Source: Glutamicibacter sp. JL.03c (GTDB taxonomy: Bacteria; Actinomycetota; Actinomycetes; Actinomycetales; Micrococcaceae). Taken from it: a DNA stretch of 64,000 nucleotides. This document shows, in pieces, positions 10,066 through 19,628 of this stretch. The position numbers and the translations under genes are program-made. A model generated the notes under the pieces. That model worked only from the letters and a program-made list of their open reading frames with translations. It was not told the DNA's origin and did not search any database. Positions within the stretch are counted from its first letter, which is position 1. Every line of letters starts with the position of its first letter. Location: assembly GCF_025854375.1 (NCBI RefSeq), contig NZ_CP107575.1, forward strand, positions 1,798,001 through 1,862,000, read 5' to 3'.

Positions 10066-10824
10066 TTACTGCTCTTCGTCCAGCGCGGCGCGAACCTCGT
10101 CGGACAGATCGGCGTTGGTGTAGACGTTCTGCACGTCGTCAAGTTCTTCCAGCGCGTCGAAGAGCTTGAGGAACTTGCGGGCGCCATCAACGTCCAGCTC
10201 CACCTTCATCGAAGGCAGGAATTCCATTTCATCGGACTCGTAGGAGATCTCTGCCTCGTCCAGCGCGGCGGCAACTGCGCGCAGGTCAGATGGGTCCGAA
10301 ACGATGGCGAAGCTATCGTCCTCGTCCAGGATCTCGTCGGCGCCGGCATCCAGCACGGTCATCAGCAGATCGTCTTCGGTCAGTTCGCCCTTCGGCAAAC
10401 GGACAACGCCCTGGCGGTTGAACAGGTAGGCCACCGAGCCCGGGTCGGCGACAGTGCCGCCGTTGCGGGTGATGCCCACGCGAACTTCGGAGGCTGCACG
10501 GTTCTTGTTGTCGGTAAGGCATTCAATCAGCAGAGCCGAGCCCTGTGGGCCGCGTGCTTCGTAGATGATTTCGGTGTAGTCAACGACCTCACCGGTCAGG
10601 CCGGCGCCACGCTTGATGGCGCGGTCGATGTTGTTCACCGGCACAGAGTTCTTCTTGGCCTTGCTGACAGCAAGTTCCAGCGCCGGGTTGCCGGACAAGT
10701 CGGCGCCGCCGGCACGTGCTGCAACTTCGATGCCCTTAATGAATTTGGCGAAGGCTTTGGCGCGCTTGGCGTCGATCGCAGCCTTCTTGTGCTTGGTGGT
10801 TGCCCATTTGGAGTGGCCTGACAT
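10066..10824 (-). CDS. YebC/PmpR-family protein
   Basis: A 252-residue member of the YebC family, known either as DNA-binding transcription regulators or, in recent work, as factors helping ribosomes through proline stretches. The hallmark start [20 protein letters not shown] is intact, followed by [11 protein letters not shown] and the acidic region [19 protein letters not shown] lies upstream, overlapping the end of pdxT. Its place between pdxT and ruvC matches other actinobacteria. Confidence 0.95.
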   Translation of the reverse strand: MSGHSKWATTKHKKAAIDAKRAKAFAKFIKGIEVAARAGGADLSGNPALELAVSKAKKNSVPVNNIDRAIKRGAGLTGEVVDYTEIIYEARGPQGSALLIECLTDNKNRAASEVRVGITRNGGTVADPGSVAYLFNRQGVVRLPKGELTEDDLLMTVLDAGADEILDEDDSFAIVSDPSDLRAVAAALDEAEISYESDEMEFLPSMKVELDVDGARKFLKLFDALEELDDVQNVYTNADLSDEVRAALDEEQ

Positions 10825-10827
10825 GCT

Positions 10828-11439
10828 TTAAGCGTCTCCTCGCGTGAGTTGGATGAAAAATTCGTGGATCGCCGTGCTGCCGGTGACTTCCGGGTGAAAG
10901 CTGGTTGCCAACAAATTTCCCTGACGTACTGCAACAATTCTACCCTGTTCGCCATCGCCTTCGGCTGGAACCGTGCTGATCACTTGGACATCGGGGCCAA
11001 CCTGCACCGCTTCTGGAGCGCGAATGAACACCGCTTCGAGGTTCTTCCCTAGAAAGTCCAACTGGAATTCAAAAGAGTCCACCTGGCGGCCAAACGCATT
11101 GCGTCGAACGGTCATGTCCATGCCGCCAAAGCTCTGCTGGATGGCACCAGTGCTGGAGACCGCGGGGTTTTCAATCCGGTCTGCGAGCATGATCATCCCG
11201 GCGCAGGAACCATAGGCTGGCATGCCATCTGCGATACGCCGCTTGATGGGTTCTGCCAGAGAATAATTCCGGGATAGCCGGTCGATAACCGAGGACTCTC
11301 CCCCGGGGATGACCAGGGCGTCGACTGCTGCGAGGTCTTCTGGTGAACGTACAGCAAGAGTTTCCTGTCCCAGACGTTGCAGGGAAGCAAGATGTTCGCG
11401 GAAATCGCCCTGGAGAGCGAGGACGCCAATTTTCGGCAT
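10828..11439 (-). CDS. pdxT: Pyridoxal 5'-phosphate synthase glutaminase subunit PdxT
   Basis: A 203-residue class I glutaminase that releases ammonia from glutamine for PdxS. Motifs: GVLALQGDFREH, the oxyanion region PGGESS, the nucleophile segment AYGSCAGMIMLA with its cysteine, and the catalytic His-Glu pair in ATSFHPEVTGS. The ATG at 11439 is preferred to 11454 because GAAGG lies eight bases upstream of it. The synthase subunit gene pdxS is not adjacent but 7 kb away on the same strand. Confidence 0.96.
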   Translation of the reverse strand: MPKIGVLALQGDFREHLASLQRLGQETLAVRSPEDLAAVDALVIPGGESSVIDRLSRNYSLAEPIKRRIADGMPAYGSCAGMIMLADRIENPAVSSTGAIQQSFGGMDMTVRRNAFGRQVDSFEFQLDFLGKNLEAVFIRAPEAVQVGPDVQVISTVPAEGDGEQGRIVAVRQGNLLATSFHPEVTGSTAIHEFFIQLTRGDA

Positions 11440-11728
11440 GGGTGTGACCTTCATGGTTCGCGGGGTTCATGGCGCATTGCGCGCCGAATCAACGTTAGTA
11501 CCGAGCGTCGTAGCAGTTGATTTTGTTGCTCGGTGTGTCGTGTTTTCCCTGGTCGCGATTTTCAAGTCACCCCGCCAGCATCAGGCGACATGAGGACTGT
11601 TCCGTGCTGGCTATTGCCACATTGGGCTGCAGAAAAGAACCCTGGGAGCCATCGAGCAGGGAAAAGCGCCGGATCGATTCAATCCGCGGAAGTGACTAAA
11701 CAGGTACTCTGAAAATACGGAAATTCCG

Positions 11729-12379
11729 ATGAGAAAGTTGAGCATGCTTCAGGGGTACCAGCGTCCAAAGATAACCCACAATGCCTACACAGATGACAGT
11801 GGCGCACCTATTGGCTATGGGCAGCGATGGGACGACCAGCCACCAGCGGAAACCTACTCGGTAACAGCGCATCCGCAGCGCTTCTCCCCTGTGCAAGTTG
11901 TGGCTGAGGCGCTCGTGGAATGGATCTGCGAATTCTACAAGGTGCGGTGTTTCGAAGACCCCGGCCTAGCGGCCCAATTGCGGGTACCTAGTGACGAGTT
12001 GGTGCGCTCAGTGAGATTGTTTCCGGAAGATTCGCGTTGTGCACCCATGGGCCTGGTTTTCACCAGGTTTCCCGGGGTGCAGCTTCGATTCGGCGCATTA
12101 TTCCAGGCAGCCATGCCCCACTGCGGTTGCGATGCCTGCGATGAATCTGTCCCGGATCTGCTCGACGAGCTTGAGGCACAAGTGGGAGCGGTCCTCTCCG
12201 GCTCTTTTGTTGAAGTCCTGGATCTGGAGAACGGCCGGATGACCCATCAATTCAACGTGGAGGAGCTAGGTTCCTGTCAACAAGCGACAGGACTCGACGA
12301 AATTTCTCCCGCGCAGCTTGCATGGGCCCGTGCGGTCATTCCCGTGGATGGCGCGTGGGCGCCCTGGCCGGCACGCTAG
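11729..12379 (+). CDS. DUF6226-like protein
   Basis: A 216-residue soluble protein. The opening pattern YGQRWDDQPPAETYSVTAHPQRFSPV followed by a helical region, and a central LRFGALFQAAMPHCGCDACDES with a cysteine cluster, match what I recall of actinobacterial DUF6226 proteins. No enzymatic motif was recognised; the HCGCDAC segment could bind a metal, which is speculation. It is a single gene with no clear operon partner. The start could be ATG 11729 or the ATG at 11744. Confidence 0.55.
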   Translation: MRKLSMLQGYQRPKITHNAYTDDSGAPIGYGQRWDDQPPAETYSVTAHPQRFSPVQVVAEALVEWICEFYKVRCFEDPGLAAQLRVPSDELVRSVRLFPEDSRCAPMGLVFTRFPGVQLRFGALFQAAMPHCGCDACDESVPDLLDELEAQVGAVLSGSFVEVLDLENGRMTHQFNVEELGSCQQATGLDEISPAQLAWARAVIPVDGAWAPWPAR

Positions 12380-12380
12380 C

Positions 12381-13559
12381 TTATTCGATTTTCCAGTCCT
12401 CCAGGCCATCATCGAATGCGCCGTAGGCATTTACGGTGGCCGTCGTCCGAGGTAGTGATGCCTTGGCATCGGCTTCGGGCAAGCAAGCCGATGCTTCGAA
12501 TACCTGGCACCATGCCACCGGTGATTGCGAGAGCATATGCGGCACCCATTGAAGTTGTGAAACTTTCCAGTCACCCGACTTCTCATCGTGGCTGAACGTT
12601 GCCTTGACGCTGATTCCTTCTCGGTTCAAGATGGTTTTTGTCGCATGCTTGGCCACCGAATTTCCCAGCCCGTAGACGATCCAGGTGCCATCGTGTTTTT
12701 CGATTGGCAGCGCCGAATGCGTGTGGTGCATGTAGATGAAGTCGAAGACTCCAGATTCGGCCAGCTCCCGGCCCAGTTTGCGCTGTTGGGCAGTTGGCCT
12801 GTTCGAATATTCAGTGCCATCGTGAATTGCGGCCACCACAACGTCAGCACCATCCTGGCGGGCCGATTTTCCGCGCTGTATCAGCTTTTGCGCGTCGACT
12901 CCGGTATCAACCTGCCAGTCGGCGGCCTCCGGCAGGCCATTGAGCGAGAACGTACTGGCAATCACGCCGAGCTTGATGCCGTCGATCTGCATGATCGGCG
13001 GTTCCTGCGCTTCTTTCTTGCTGCGGTACGACCCGGTGGCAAACAGCTCCTGCTCCTCCAGCGCGTCCAGGGTCCTGTTCACCCCGCTGGTTCCGGCGTC
13101 GACCGTGTGGTTGGTGGCAGTGGTGCAGCCGTCATAGCCGATGGATTTGAGATCGGAGAGAATCTGCGCAGGGACGGTGAACCGGGGATAGCCGGAGTAC
13201 GGTGACGTGCCGATGGGGGTTTCGAGATTGCATAGGGCGGCATCTGCGTCGTTCGCATAGGGTTTCAGGCCCGCAAGCAAAGCAGAAAAATCGTAGTCCT
13301 TCCCGTTGCCGGACTTGGCAGCGCTGCGAGCCTGCTCGAGCAGCGGAGGATGCAACAAGACATCCCCGGTCACCATGAGCGAAAACTCCTTCGGCTCGCT
13401 GGTTGCACTGGACTCGGGAGCAGGGGTGCTTGCCAGCGCGGGCTTGGAAGGGCGGGGTGCTTCGTCCGGCTCGACGCTTGCCGAGCACCCTGCCAGCAGT
13501 GCCGAAAGCAGTACGCCGGCGGTCAAGGAACGGCAGGCCAGAGGCAAACGTGAGTGCAT
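12381..13559 (-). CDS. CapA-family lipoprotein
   Basis: A 392-residue predicted exported lipoprotein. Residues 1-25 form a signal peptide ending in the lipobox LLAGC; a proline/serine-rich linker follows. The catalytic-like CapA domain (metallophosphatase-like fold) carries VTGDVLLHPPL, LCNLETPIG, ATNHTVDAG, AIHDGTEYS and MHHTHSALPIE, which supply the expected Asp, Asn and His metal ligands. CapA proteins act in poly-gamma-glutamate or envelope-polymer handling, but no capB/capC gene is nearby. The stop almost touches the convergent gene ending at 12379. Confidence 0.88.
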   Translation of the reverse strand: MHSRLPLACRSLTAGVLLSALLAGCSASVEPDEAPRPSKPALASTPAPESSATSEPKEFSLMVTGDVLLHPPLLEQARSAAKSGNGKDYDFSALLAGLKPYANDADAALCNLETPIGTSPYSGYPRFTVPAQILSDLKSIGYDGCTTATNHTVDAGTSGVNRTLDALEEQELFATGSYRSKKEAQEPPIMQIDGIKLGVIASTFSLNGLPEAADWQVDTGVDAQKLIQRGKSARQDGADVVVAAIHDGTEYSNRPTAQQRKLGRELAESGVFDFIYMHHTHSALPIEKHDGTWIVYGLGNSVAKHATKTILNREGISVKATFSHDEKSGDWKVSQLQWVPHMLSQSPVAWCQVFEASACLPEADAKASLPRTTATVNAYGAFDDGLEDWKIE

Positions 13560-13629
13560 GCCTAGACCCTATCCCAGCAAGCTCTCAGGGGTGTAAATGC
13601 AAGCTAAATCACGTTGCCTGTGAAAACCT

Positions 13630-15648
13630 ATGCTTATGCAAAATCCGCTCCTGGCGCCCAGCGCCAACCCCTATCAATGGCCGGCATTCGACGAACTCAC
13701 TGCCGAACACTATTTGGAAGCGGCCAAACTCGGCGCCGCACAACAGCGCGCCGAATTGCAGCGCATCATCGAAGAGCAAAGTGCACCCGACTTTGCCAAT
13801 ACCTTCCTGGCGCTAGAAGCCAGCGGGCAGGTGCTGCGCCGTTCGATGATGACCTATTTCAGCGTCCTATCCGCCCACGGAACCGAACCGATCAGGGCCA
13901 TCCAGACAGAGATGTCATCGATCTTCAGCGCACAAGAAGACGAGATCTACCTAAACCAGGCCTTGTATTCGCGTTTACAAGCCGCAGATTGTTCGGGATT
14001 AGCTGGTGAAGACGCGCGCCTGGCCGAGCAAACGCTCAAAGCATTCAGGCTGGCCGGCGCTGATCTGGATGAAGCCCAGAAGCAGCAGCTGAAGCAGCTC
14101 AACGCACAGCTTTCCGAGCTCTCCAGCGAGTTCTCCAATCGCGTACTGGAAAACCAAAACGCCCATGCAGTCCACTTCGACTCGGCTGGCGAGCTGGACG
14201 GCCTGTCACCACAGGCCCTCGAATCCGCAGCGCAGGCGGCAAAGCAGGCCGGCCATGCGGCAGGATACCTTCTGCCATTGGTCTCCCCGACGCAGCAGCC
14301 GGTTCTGGAGTCCTTGACCAGAGGCGAAGCGCGGCGCAAGGTATTTGCCGCATCCATCACACGCGGGATCTCCGAAAACCCCACGCTCCAGCTGGCCGCA
14401 GATATGGCGAAGCTACGTGCCGAACGTGCAGCCCTGCTGGGTTTTGCAAACCACGCTGAAACGGTGCTGGCCCAAGCGACAGCGCCATCGACCGCGGCAG
14501 TTGAACAACGCCTCGCGGAATTGACCAAGGCGGCCACCGCCAACGCTCGCAAGGAAGCTGAGGTGCTGGGCAGCATTGCCGGCCACGAAGTGCAGGCGTG
14601 GGATTGGAAGTACTACTCCAACCAGGTTTTGCGTGAACAGTATGCCGTGGACTCCGAGTCATTGCGCAATTATTTCGAACTGGACCGAGTACTGATCGAT
14701 GGTGTATTTGCCACCGCTACCAAGCTCTACGGGATCACCTTCGTCGAGCGTTTTGACCTGCCCACCTATCACGAGCAAGTTCGGGTCTTTGAAGTCTTTG
14801 ATGCCGACGGCACCCCGCTGGCGCTCTACACCGGCGACTATCTGGCCCGCGAGACGAAGAAGGGTGGCGCCTGGATGACCAGCCTCCGTGATGCCGCTTC
14901 CTATTTCAATGAACGTCCGATTGTCACCAACACCTTGAACATTTCGGCTCCTGCCCCTGGAGACAGGGTTTTGCTCACCCTGGACGAGACCAATACGCTC
15001 TTCCACGAGTTCGGCCACGCCCTGCATGGCATGTTCTCCAACGGGAAGTACGCTTCGCTCTCGGGCACCTCGGTCCCCCGGGATTTTGTCGAGTTCCCCT
15101 CGCAGGTCAACGAGATGTGGGTGCTGGATGAGCAGGTGCTGCCCGGCTATGCCGTGCATCACCAGTCCGGAGAGCAACTCGATGATGAAACCATTGCCAG
15201 GATCCGTGCAGCGGGACTGTGGGGCCAGGGGTTTGCCACGACCGAGTATCTGGCAGCGAGCGTTCTGGACTGGGCTTGGCACACCATCAGCGTGAACACG
15301 GTCATTGATGATCCTGTAGCGTTCGAGCAGCAGGTCCTAGCTGACGCCGGCTTTGATGCCGAGATGATTCCGCCACGCTATCGGACCGGTTATTTCCAGC
15401 ACATTTTCGCCAACGGGTATTCCGCTGGCTACTACTCATACATCTGGAGCGAGGTGCTCGATGCCGACACTGTGCAGTGGTTCGAGGAAAATGGGGGCCT
15501 CATGCGCGAAAATGGTACTCGGTTCCGTGAGGAGCTGCTGTCGCGCGGGAATACGCGCGATCCCCTAGAGTCCTACGAATTATTCCGCGGCCGCACCGCA
15601 CGGGTAGAACCGCTGCTGCGCCGTCGAGGATTGGTGAACGCAGAATAA
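13630..15648 (+). CDS. M3-family zinc oligopeptidase (Dcp-like)
   Basis: A 672-residue cytoplasmic metallopeptidase that degrades short peptides. The zinc site is FHEFGHALHGMF near residue 458, with the third ligand glutamate in the following VEFPSQVNEMW segment. The YRTGYFQHIFANGYSAGYYSY region is typical of peptidyl-dipeptidase Dcp and oligopeptidase A. There is no signal peptide. The start may be ATG 13630 or the ATG at 13636. The stop overlaps the start of the GNAT gene by one base (TAATG), so the two are coupled. Confidence 0.94.
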   Translation: MLMQNPLLAPSANPYQWPAFDELTAEHYLEAAKLGAAQQRAELQRIIEEQSAPDFANTFLALEASGQVLRRSMMTYFSVLSAHGTEPIRAIQTEMSSIFSAQEDEIYLNQALYSRLQAADCSGLAGEDARLAEQTLKAFRLAGADLDEAQKQQLKQLNAQLSELSSEFSNRVLENQNAHAVHFDSAGELDGLSPQALESAAQAAKQAGHAAGYLLPLVSPTQQPVLESLTRGEARRKVFAASITRGISENPTLQLAADMAKLRAERAALLGFANHAETVLAQATAPSTAAVEQRLAELTKAATANARKEAEVLGSIAGHEVQAWDWKYYSNQVLREQYAVDSESLRNYFELDRVLIDGVFATATKLYGITFVERFDLPTYHEQVRVFEVFDADGTPLALYTGDYLARETKKGGAWMTSLRDAASYFNERPIVTNTLNISAPAPGDRVLLTLDETNTLFHEFGHALHGMFSNGKYASLSGTSVPRDFVEFPSQVNEMWVLDEQVLPGYAVHHQSGEQLDDETIARIRAAGLWGQGFATTEYLAASVLDWAWHTISVNTVIDDPVAFEQQVLADAGFDAEMIPPRYRTGYFQHIFANGYSAGYYSYIWSEVLDADTVQWFEENGGLMRENGTRFREELLSRGNTRDPLESYELFRGRTARVEPLLRRRGLVNAE

Positions 15649-16412
15649 TGACGACGATTGCCTCCGCACAGGATGCACTGAGCCACTGGCACCAGGCACT
15701 GGCCGTGGCCACCGGTGGAAAGATTTTTACCACGCATGGATGCTCATGGGCCTGGCAGCCGGTGCGCAAGCGGCTGATCCTGCTGTTCCCCGAGAACGCG
15801 GAACAAGCTGGTCTGCGCCCGGCCTTGGCTGAGGGCCATCGTTTGGGAGCCAGACGCGTTGAAGCATGGGTGAACTCAGGCGCCGACTCGGCAGAGTTGA
15901 AGGCTGCAGGGTTCTCCGACAACGCGCAGGTATCGTGGCACGCTGGCCCGTTGGCGATCCCGGTGGATCGATGGCCCGGAAAAATCCGGTTGGGCAATAA
16001 CGTGCCGGAAGCCACCGGCGCCGATGCCGCCGAACTGAACGTGACCAACCTCTGGCGAGACCTGAGCAGCCAGTTGTCCAGCGGGCATCCAGCCTTGCGT
16101 CGAGTGGAACATGCTCTGGCCCGAACCGACGAAGGAGAAATTGTTGGTCGAGGCTTCGCACAGCAAGGTCTGGGCGGGCAGCTCATGGTTCATTCGCTGG
16201 CTGTCGGCAAGCAGCACCGCCGCCACGGCGTTGGCACCGCATTGCTCCAAGGCCTTTCCCGATCGATGATCAACCCGCTGTCTCCACCAGATGAAGAAGT
16301 GGCCATTGAGCTCTTGGCCGCGGCGACTCCATCCAGTGCCGATTTCTTCACTGCCAATGGGCTGAAGCTGCTTGGTCGAGGACGCCATATGGTTCTTCGC
16401 TCCTGGGCGTAG
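15648..16412 (+). CDS. GNAT-family N-acetyltransferase
   Basis: A 254-residue protein whose C-terminal half carries the acetyl-CoA loop VHSLAVGKQHRRHGVGTALL followed by the FFTANGLKLLGRGRHM segment typical of the final GNAT strands. The N-terminal ~110 residues resemble a degenerate second GNAT copy. The substrate cannot be read from sequence. Its ATG overlaps the stop of the M3 peptidase, suggesting one transcript that ends at the terminator downstream. Confidence 0.83.
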   Translation: MTTIASAQDALSHWHQALAVATGGKIFTTHGCSWAWQPVRKRLILLFPENAEQAGLRPALAEGHRLGARRVEAWVNSGADSAELKAAGFSDNAQVSWHAGPLAIPVDRWPGKIRLGNNVPEATGADAAELNVTNLWRDLSSQLSSGHPALRRVEHALARTDEGEIVGRGFAQQGLGGQLMVHSLAVGKQHRRHGVGTALLQGLSRSMINPLSPPDEEVAIELLAAATPSSADFFTANGLKLLGRGRHMVLRSWA

Positions 16413-16437
16413 TACTCGCCAGCCGTTTCAACGACAC

Positions 16438-16479
16438 GATCGGGCCGCAGGAAATATCCTGTGGCCCGATCCCTTTTTT
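16438..16479 (+). terminator. Rho-independent terminator after the GNAT gene
   Basis: GATCGGGCC (16438-16446) pairs with GGCCCGATC (16463-16471), an inner CAGGA/TCCTG pair extends the stem, and CCTTTTTT follows. This is a textbook terminator for the M3-GNAT transcript. Confidence 0.9.
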
Positions 16480-16485
16480 GCGGTT

Positions 16486-17046
16486 TCATTCATCGCGCTT
16501 GACGCGATATACGAGACGCGCGAATGGCCCGGCTTGCCTTGCCTCCGAGAGTTCCAAACGTTCGCTGCCGATCGTTCGCGGCAAGAGCGATGCCCCGCCA
16601 GATAGTGCCGCCGGAGCAACCGTTAGCGCGAGCGTATCGATTGCGTCGATATCGAAGAATTGTCCAAGCAGTTCGCCACCGCCGAGCACCCAGATGTTCT
16701 TTTCCCCCGCGACATCACGGATTTCGGGGAGGATTTCTTGCACGGATCCGTTGACCAGCCGCACATCAGCTCCGTCAGGAATCGGCAGATTTCGGGTCGT
16801 GAACACGTATGTGGTCACGCCGGGATAGTATTCCTGCCATTTCTGCGGATTTGCGACAAGGTTCTCGTTCTCGACCATCCACATATAGGTGTGAGCGCCT
16901 TCAACGTGGACGCCCACGTTTTGCGGGAGCAGGGCCGGGTCTGGCTCGTGAGCTCCAGGCACGTCGAAAAGCCATTGCAGGCTATGGTTTTCGTCGGCCA
17001 GGAAACCGTTGAGACTGACCGCCGCGTCAAAAATGATCTCGCTCAT
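16486..17046 (-). CDS. RibD C-terminal/dihydrofolate reductase-like protein
   Basis: A 186-residue protein with the DHFR-like fold of the RibD C-terminal family: AAVSLNGFLA at the N-terminus, a central VFTTRNLP and the NADPH-loop IWVLGGGELLGQFF near residue 120, followed by LALTVAPAALSGGASLLP. Such stand-alone reductases are common in actinobacteria and their substrates are mostly unknown. The start is ATG 17046 (MSEIIF); the frame is open further upstream but only as antisense to the neighbouring dioxygenase remnant. Confidence 0.85.
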   Translation of the reverse strand: MSEIIFDAAVSLNGFLADENHSLQWLFDVPGAHEPDPALLPQNVGVHVEGAHTYMWMVENENLVANPQKWQEYYPGVTTYVFTTRNLPIPDGADVRLVNGSVQEILPEIRDVAGEKNIWVLGGGELLGQFFDIDAIDTLALTVAPAALSGGASLLPRTIGSERLELSEARQAGPFARLVYRVKRDE

Positions 17047-17107
17047 GCACCTCAGTTTGCCACACCTCGGCTCGGCGATGGCAGGTGTTGCCCAGGGGCC
17101 GAGGCCA

Positions 17108-18033
17108 CTAGTCCAGTTCGACGATGGGCGAGTATTGCGAGGCATCTCCCAGCACCGAGTAACTGGTTTTGCCATTGACGCTGCGCGGAACATCACCGGC
17201 GACGGTGATGCGCTTGAGCTTCCGCGGAGCGCGGTTGTAGTTGTCCACTGCGTAGTGCTGGGTGATCCGGTTGTCGAACAGTACCAGCTGTCCTGGTTCC
17301 CAGGCGACCCGGAGAACGTGCTCCGGCTTGGTGACGTGGTTTTGCAACAGGCGCAGCAAGTCGGCGGATTCAGACGGGGAAACACCGACGATCTTCACAT
17401 GCCGAGCGAAAGTGCCGATGAAGAGCCCTCTCTGCCCAGTCAGCGGGTGCACACGGACCACCGGATGGATCGTGCGATATTTTTCGGAGACGAAGGCCTC
17501 TTGGTATTCCTTCTCCTTGTCCGTATTAACTGTTCGGGGCCTGACATAGTCCGAGTCATTAAAGTGCTCCGCCCACAACGTCTCTGCCAGCGCTTGAAGC
17601 TCTTTGGGCAGGCTCCGCTAGGCGGCGCCCGCATTGGCGATAAGCGTTTCCCCTCTATAAGGTGGCAGCGTCACCGCGCGGAGGGTGGAAATCTGGGGAG
17701 GTTTAACAATGAAGGTGACGTCCGTGTGCCATTGATTGGCAATGGACTGCTCGCTATCCACAGGCAACACGGTTTTCTTCACTTGCTCTTCGAAGGTCAC
17801 CTTGGGTGAGCTGTAGTCAGCGGACCAAAGTGCGCAGCGAATATTTCTTGCTGTTCCTCGCTGATAATTCCTGACTGGCTGAATACCAATGCCTTGTGTT
17901 CATTCAAGGCTTCGCGAATAGCGCTGACGGTATCCGGACTTAGTGCCCCGGTAAGATCCAGTCCATCAATGCGTGCACCGATGTGCTCGCCCAGCTTAGT
18001 GACATGCAGGCGGGTTGCGGCGGTTGTGCTCAT
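17108..18033 (-). pseudogene. Broken TauD/TfdA-type 2-oxoglutarate dioxygenase
   Basis: Three consecutive segments read as one TauD/TfdA dioxygenase. The first (start ATG 18033, with AGGAGG five bases upstream) encodes the N-terminus TRLHVTKLGEHIGARIDGLD and stops at a TGA at about 17797. Sequence continuity returns after a one-base loss near 17800 with [20 protein letters not shown], which holds the HxD iron ligands. An in-frame TAG at 17618-17620 then replaces a residue (probably Tyr) before RSLPKELQALAETLWAEH. The distal His is present in NRITQHYAVDNYNR. With one frameshift and one nonsense codon the gene is most likely inactive. Such enzymes release sulfite from sulfonates or hydroxylate related acids. 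Confidence 0.88.
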
Positions 18034-18144
18034 GTTGACCTCCTGGCAAGCAACTTTGGCGTTGCTGTTTCCATCTCGACGTTGACACCCCAAAAGTTGG
18101 AACATGCTCAATCATAGATCTGGAAGGTCACTGGTCAACCAAAC

Positions 18145-18160
18145 ATTTCATAGATGAAAT
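18145..18160. promoter_or_regulatory. Palindromic operator upstream of the broken dioxygenase
   Basis: ATTTCATAGATGAAAT is a perfect 7-2-7 palindrome about 110 bp before the dioxygenase start, flanked by an outer CCAAA/TTTGG pair. It looks like a repressor site that has outlived its gene. The regulator is unknown. Confidence 0.5.
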
Positions 18161-18295
18161 ACTTTGGCCTTCTGCGTCGTGCGCCTGAATGAGGTATTGA
18201 GATTGGTTTCGGATTTGAGTCCGCTCGAGTCCTCGCGTGACCAATGTGAACCCAAATGATTCACCATTGAAGCGGGCCATCGCTGGACCTGGACG

Positions 18296-18331
18296 CGCAA
18301 ATGCCCCGTCAGTCCAGACGGGGCATTTGCG
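18296..18331. terminator. Terminator hairpin downstream of pdxS
   Basis: CGCAAATGCCCCGTC (18296-18310) and GACGGGGCATTTGCG (18317-18331) form a perfect 15-bp stem with a 6-base loop, 53 bp after the pdxS stop. It probably ends pdxS transcription, which means pdxT is not on the same message. Confidence 0.85.
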
Positions 18332-18383
18332 TGAGTGCCGCTAGCTACTCAACCCGTGGAGAGCTAGTAGTCCACTTTGATAT

Positions 18384-19283
18384 TTACCAGCCGCGCTCTG
18401 CCAGGCGGTGAGGTACTGGCACGTCGGCGACATTGATACCGACCATGGCTTCGCCCAGGCCGCGGGAGATCTTGGCCAGCTCGTCCGGGTTGTCGAAGAA
18501 GGTGGTGGCCTTCACGATGGCTTCGGCGCGCTGCACCGGGTTGCCGGACTTGAAGATGCCCGAGCCGACGAACACGCCGTCGGCGCCCAGCTGCATCATC
18601 ATCGCAGCATCGGCCGGGGTGGCGATGCCACCCGCGGTGAACAGCACTACTGGCAGCTTGCCGGTGTGCGCGATTTCCTTGACCAACTCGTATGGTGCCT
18701 GCAATTCCTTGGCGGCAACGTACAGCTCGTCTTCTGGAAGGGCAGCGAGCTTGGCGATCTCGGCGCGGATCTTGCGCATGTGCCCGGTGGCGTTCGAGAC
18801 ATCGCCGGTTCCCGCTTCGCCCTTGGAGCGGATCATGGCTGCGCCCTCATTGATGCGGCGCAGGGCTTCGCCCAGGTTGGTGGCGCCGCAGACGAATGGC
18901 ACGGTGAATGGCCACTTGTCGATGTGGTTCTCGTAGTCAGCTGGGGAGAGCACCTCGGACTCGTCGATGTAGTCCACGCCCAGGGACTGCAGGATCTGCG
19001 CCTCGACGAAGTGGCCGATGCGGGCCTTGGCCATGACCGGGATGGAGACCTCGCTAATGATGCCATCGATCATGTCCGGGTCGCTCATGCGCGATACGCC
19101 GCCCTGGGCACGAATATCTGCAGGAACACGCTCCAGAGCCATGACTGCTACGGCACCGGCATCTTCAGCGATGCGGGCCTGCTCGGGAGTGACCACATCC
19201 ATGATGACGCCGCCCTTGAGCATTTCGGCCATGCCGCGCTTGACGCGGTCCGAACCGACGACGGAGTTCTGAGTGTTAGACAT
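18384..19283 (-). CDS. pdxS: Pyridoxal 5'-phosphate synthase lyase subunit PdxS
   Basis: A 299-residue TIM-barrel enzyme that joins ribose 5-phosphate, glyceraldehyde 3-phosphate and ammonia from PdxT to make PLP. The conserved [20 protein letters not shown] start, the catalytic lysine regions [16 protein letters not shown] and [10 protein letters not shown], and [20 protein letters not shown] are all intact. ATG 19283 is chosen; AAAGGA lies 12 bases upstream, and a TTG at 19307 is a weaker alternative. A terminator follows, and 7 kb of unrelated genes separate it from pdxT. Confidence 0.96.
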   Translation of the reverse strand: MSNTQNSVVGSDRVKRGMAEMLKGGVIMDVVTPEQARIAEDAGAVAVMALERVPADIRAQGGVSRMSDPDMIDGIISEVSIPVMAKARIGHFVEAQILQSLGVDYIDESEVLSPADYENHIDKWPFTVPFVCGATNLGEALRRINEGAAMIRSKGEAGTGDVSNATGHMRKIRAEIAKLAALPEDELYVAAKELQAPYELVKEIAHTGKLPVVLFTAGGIATPADAAMMMQLGADGVFVGSGIFKSGNPVQRAEAIVKATTFFDNPDELAKISRGLGEAMVGINVADVPVPHRLAERGW

Positions 19284-19413
19284 GGGAGAGCTGATTCCTT
19301 TCGGCAAAGCAAAACTGCCGCCAAATTTCCCGGCCTGTGTAGCTACAGAGCCGATCGGCGGCGGAAAGTACTCAATAATCGTAGGATCTGCCCACTTTAT
19401 TACCTCGGGTGTG

Positions 19414-19430
19414 TCGTAATATTATTACGA
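19414..19430. promoter_or_regulatory. 17-bp palindrome upstream of pdxS
   Basis: TCGTAATATTATTACGA is a perfect 8-1-8 palindrome 131 bp before the pdxS start, in an AT-rich island within GC-rich surroundings. It is a candidate operator for pdxS; no regulator gene of the PdxR (MocR) type lies in the window. The rest of the 19284-19628 gap shows no gene. Confidence 0.5.
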
Positions 19431-19628
19431 TAGTAGACTTCTCCACCGGTTACCGATATCAGCGTAACATTCTGAGATTTGCATAGCACCTTATCAGCTC
19501 ACGTTTTTGCAAAATAAGGGTGCGCCGCCCGGTTCCCCTAGCCGAGGGCACAATGCCGGTTCGTGGATTCCCGGCACGCGCCAAGCGCAGCGCTGTTGCG
19601 GTCTTGCTGCGATGCCCACGCTCGGCAG

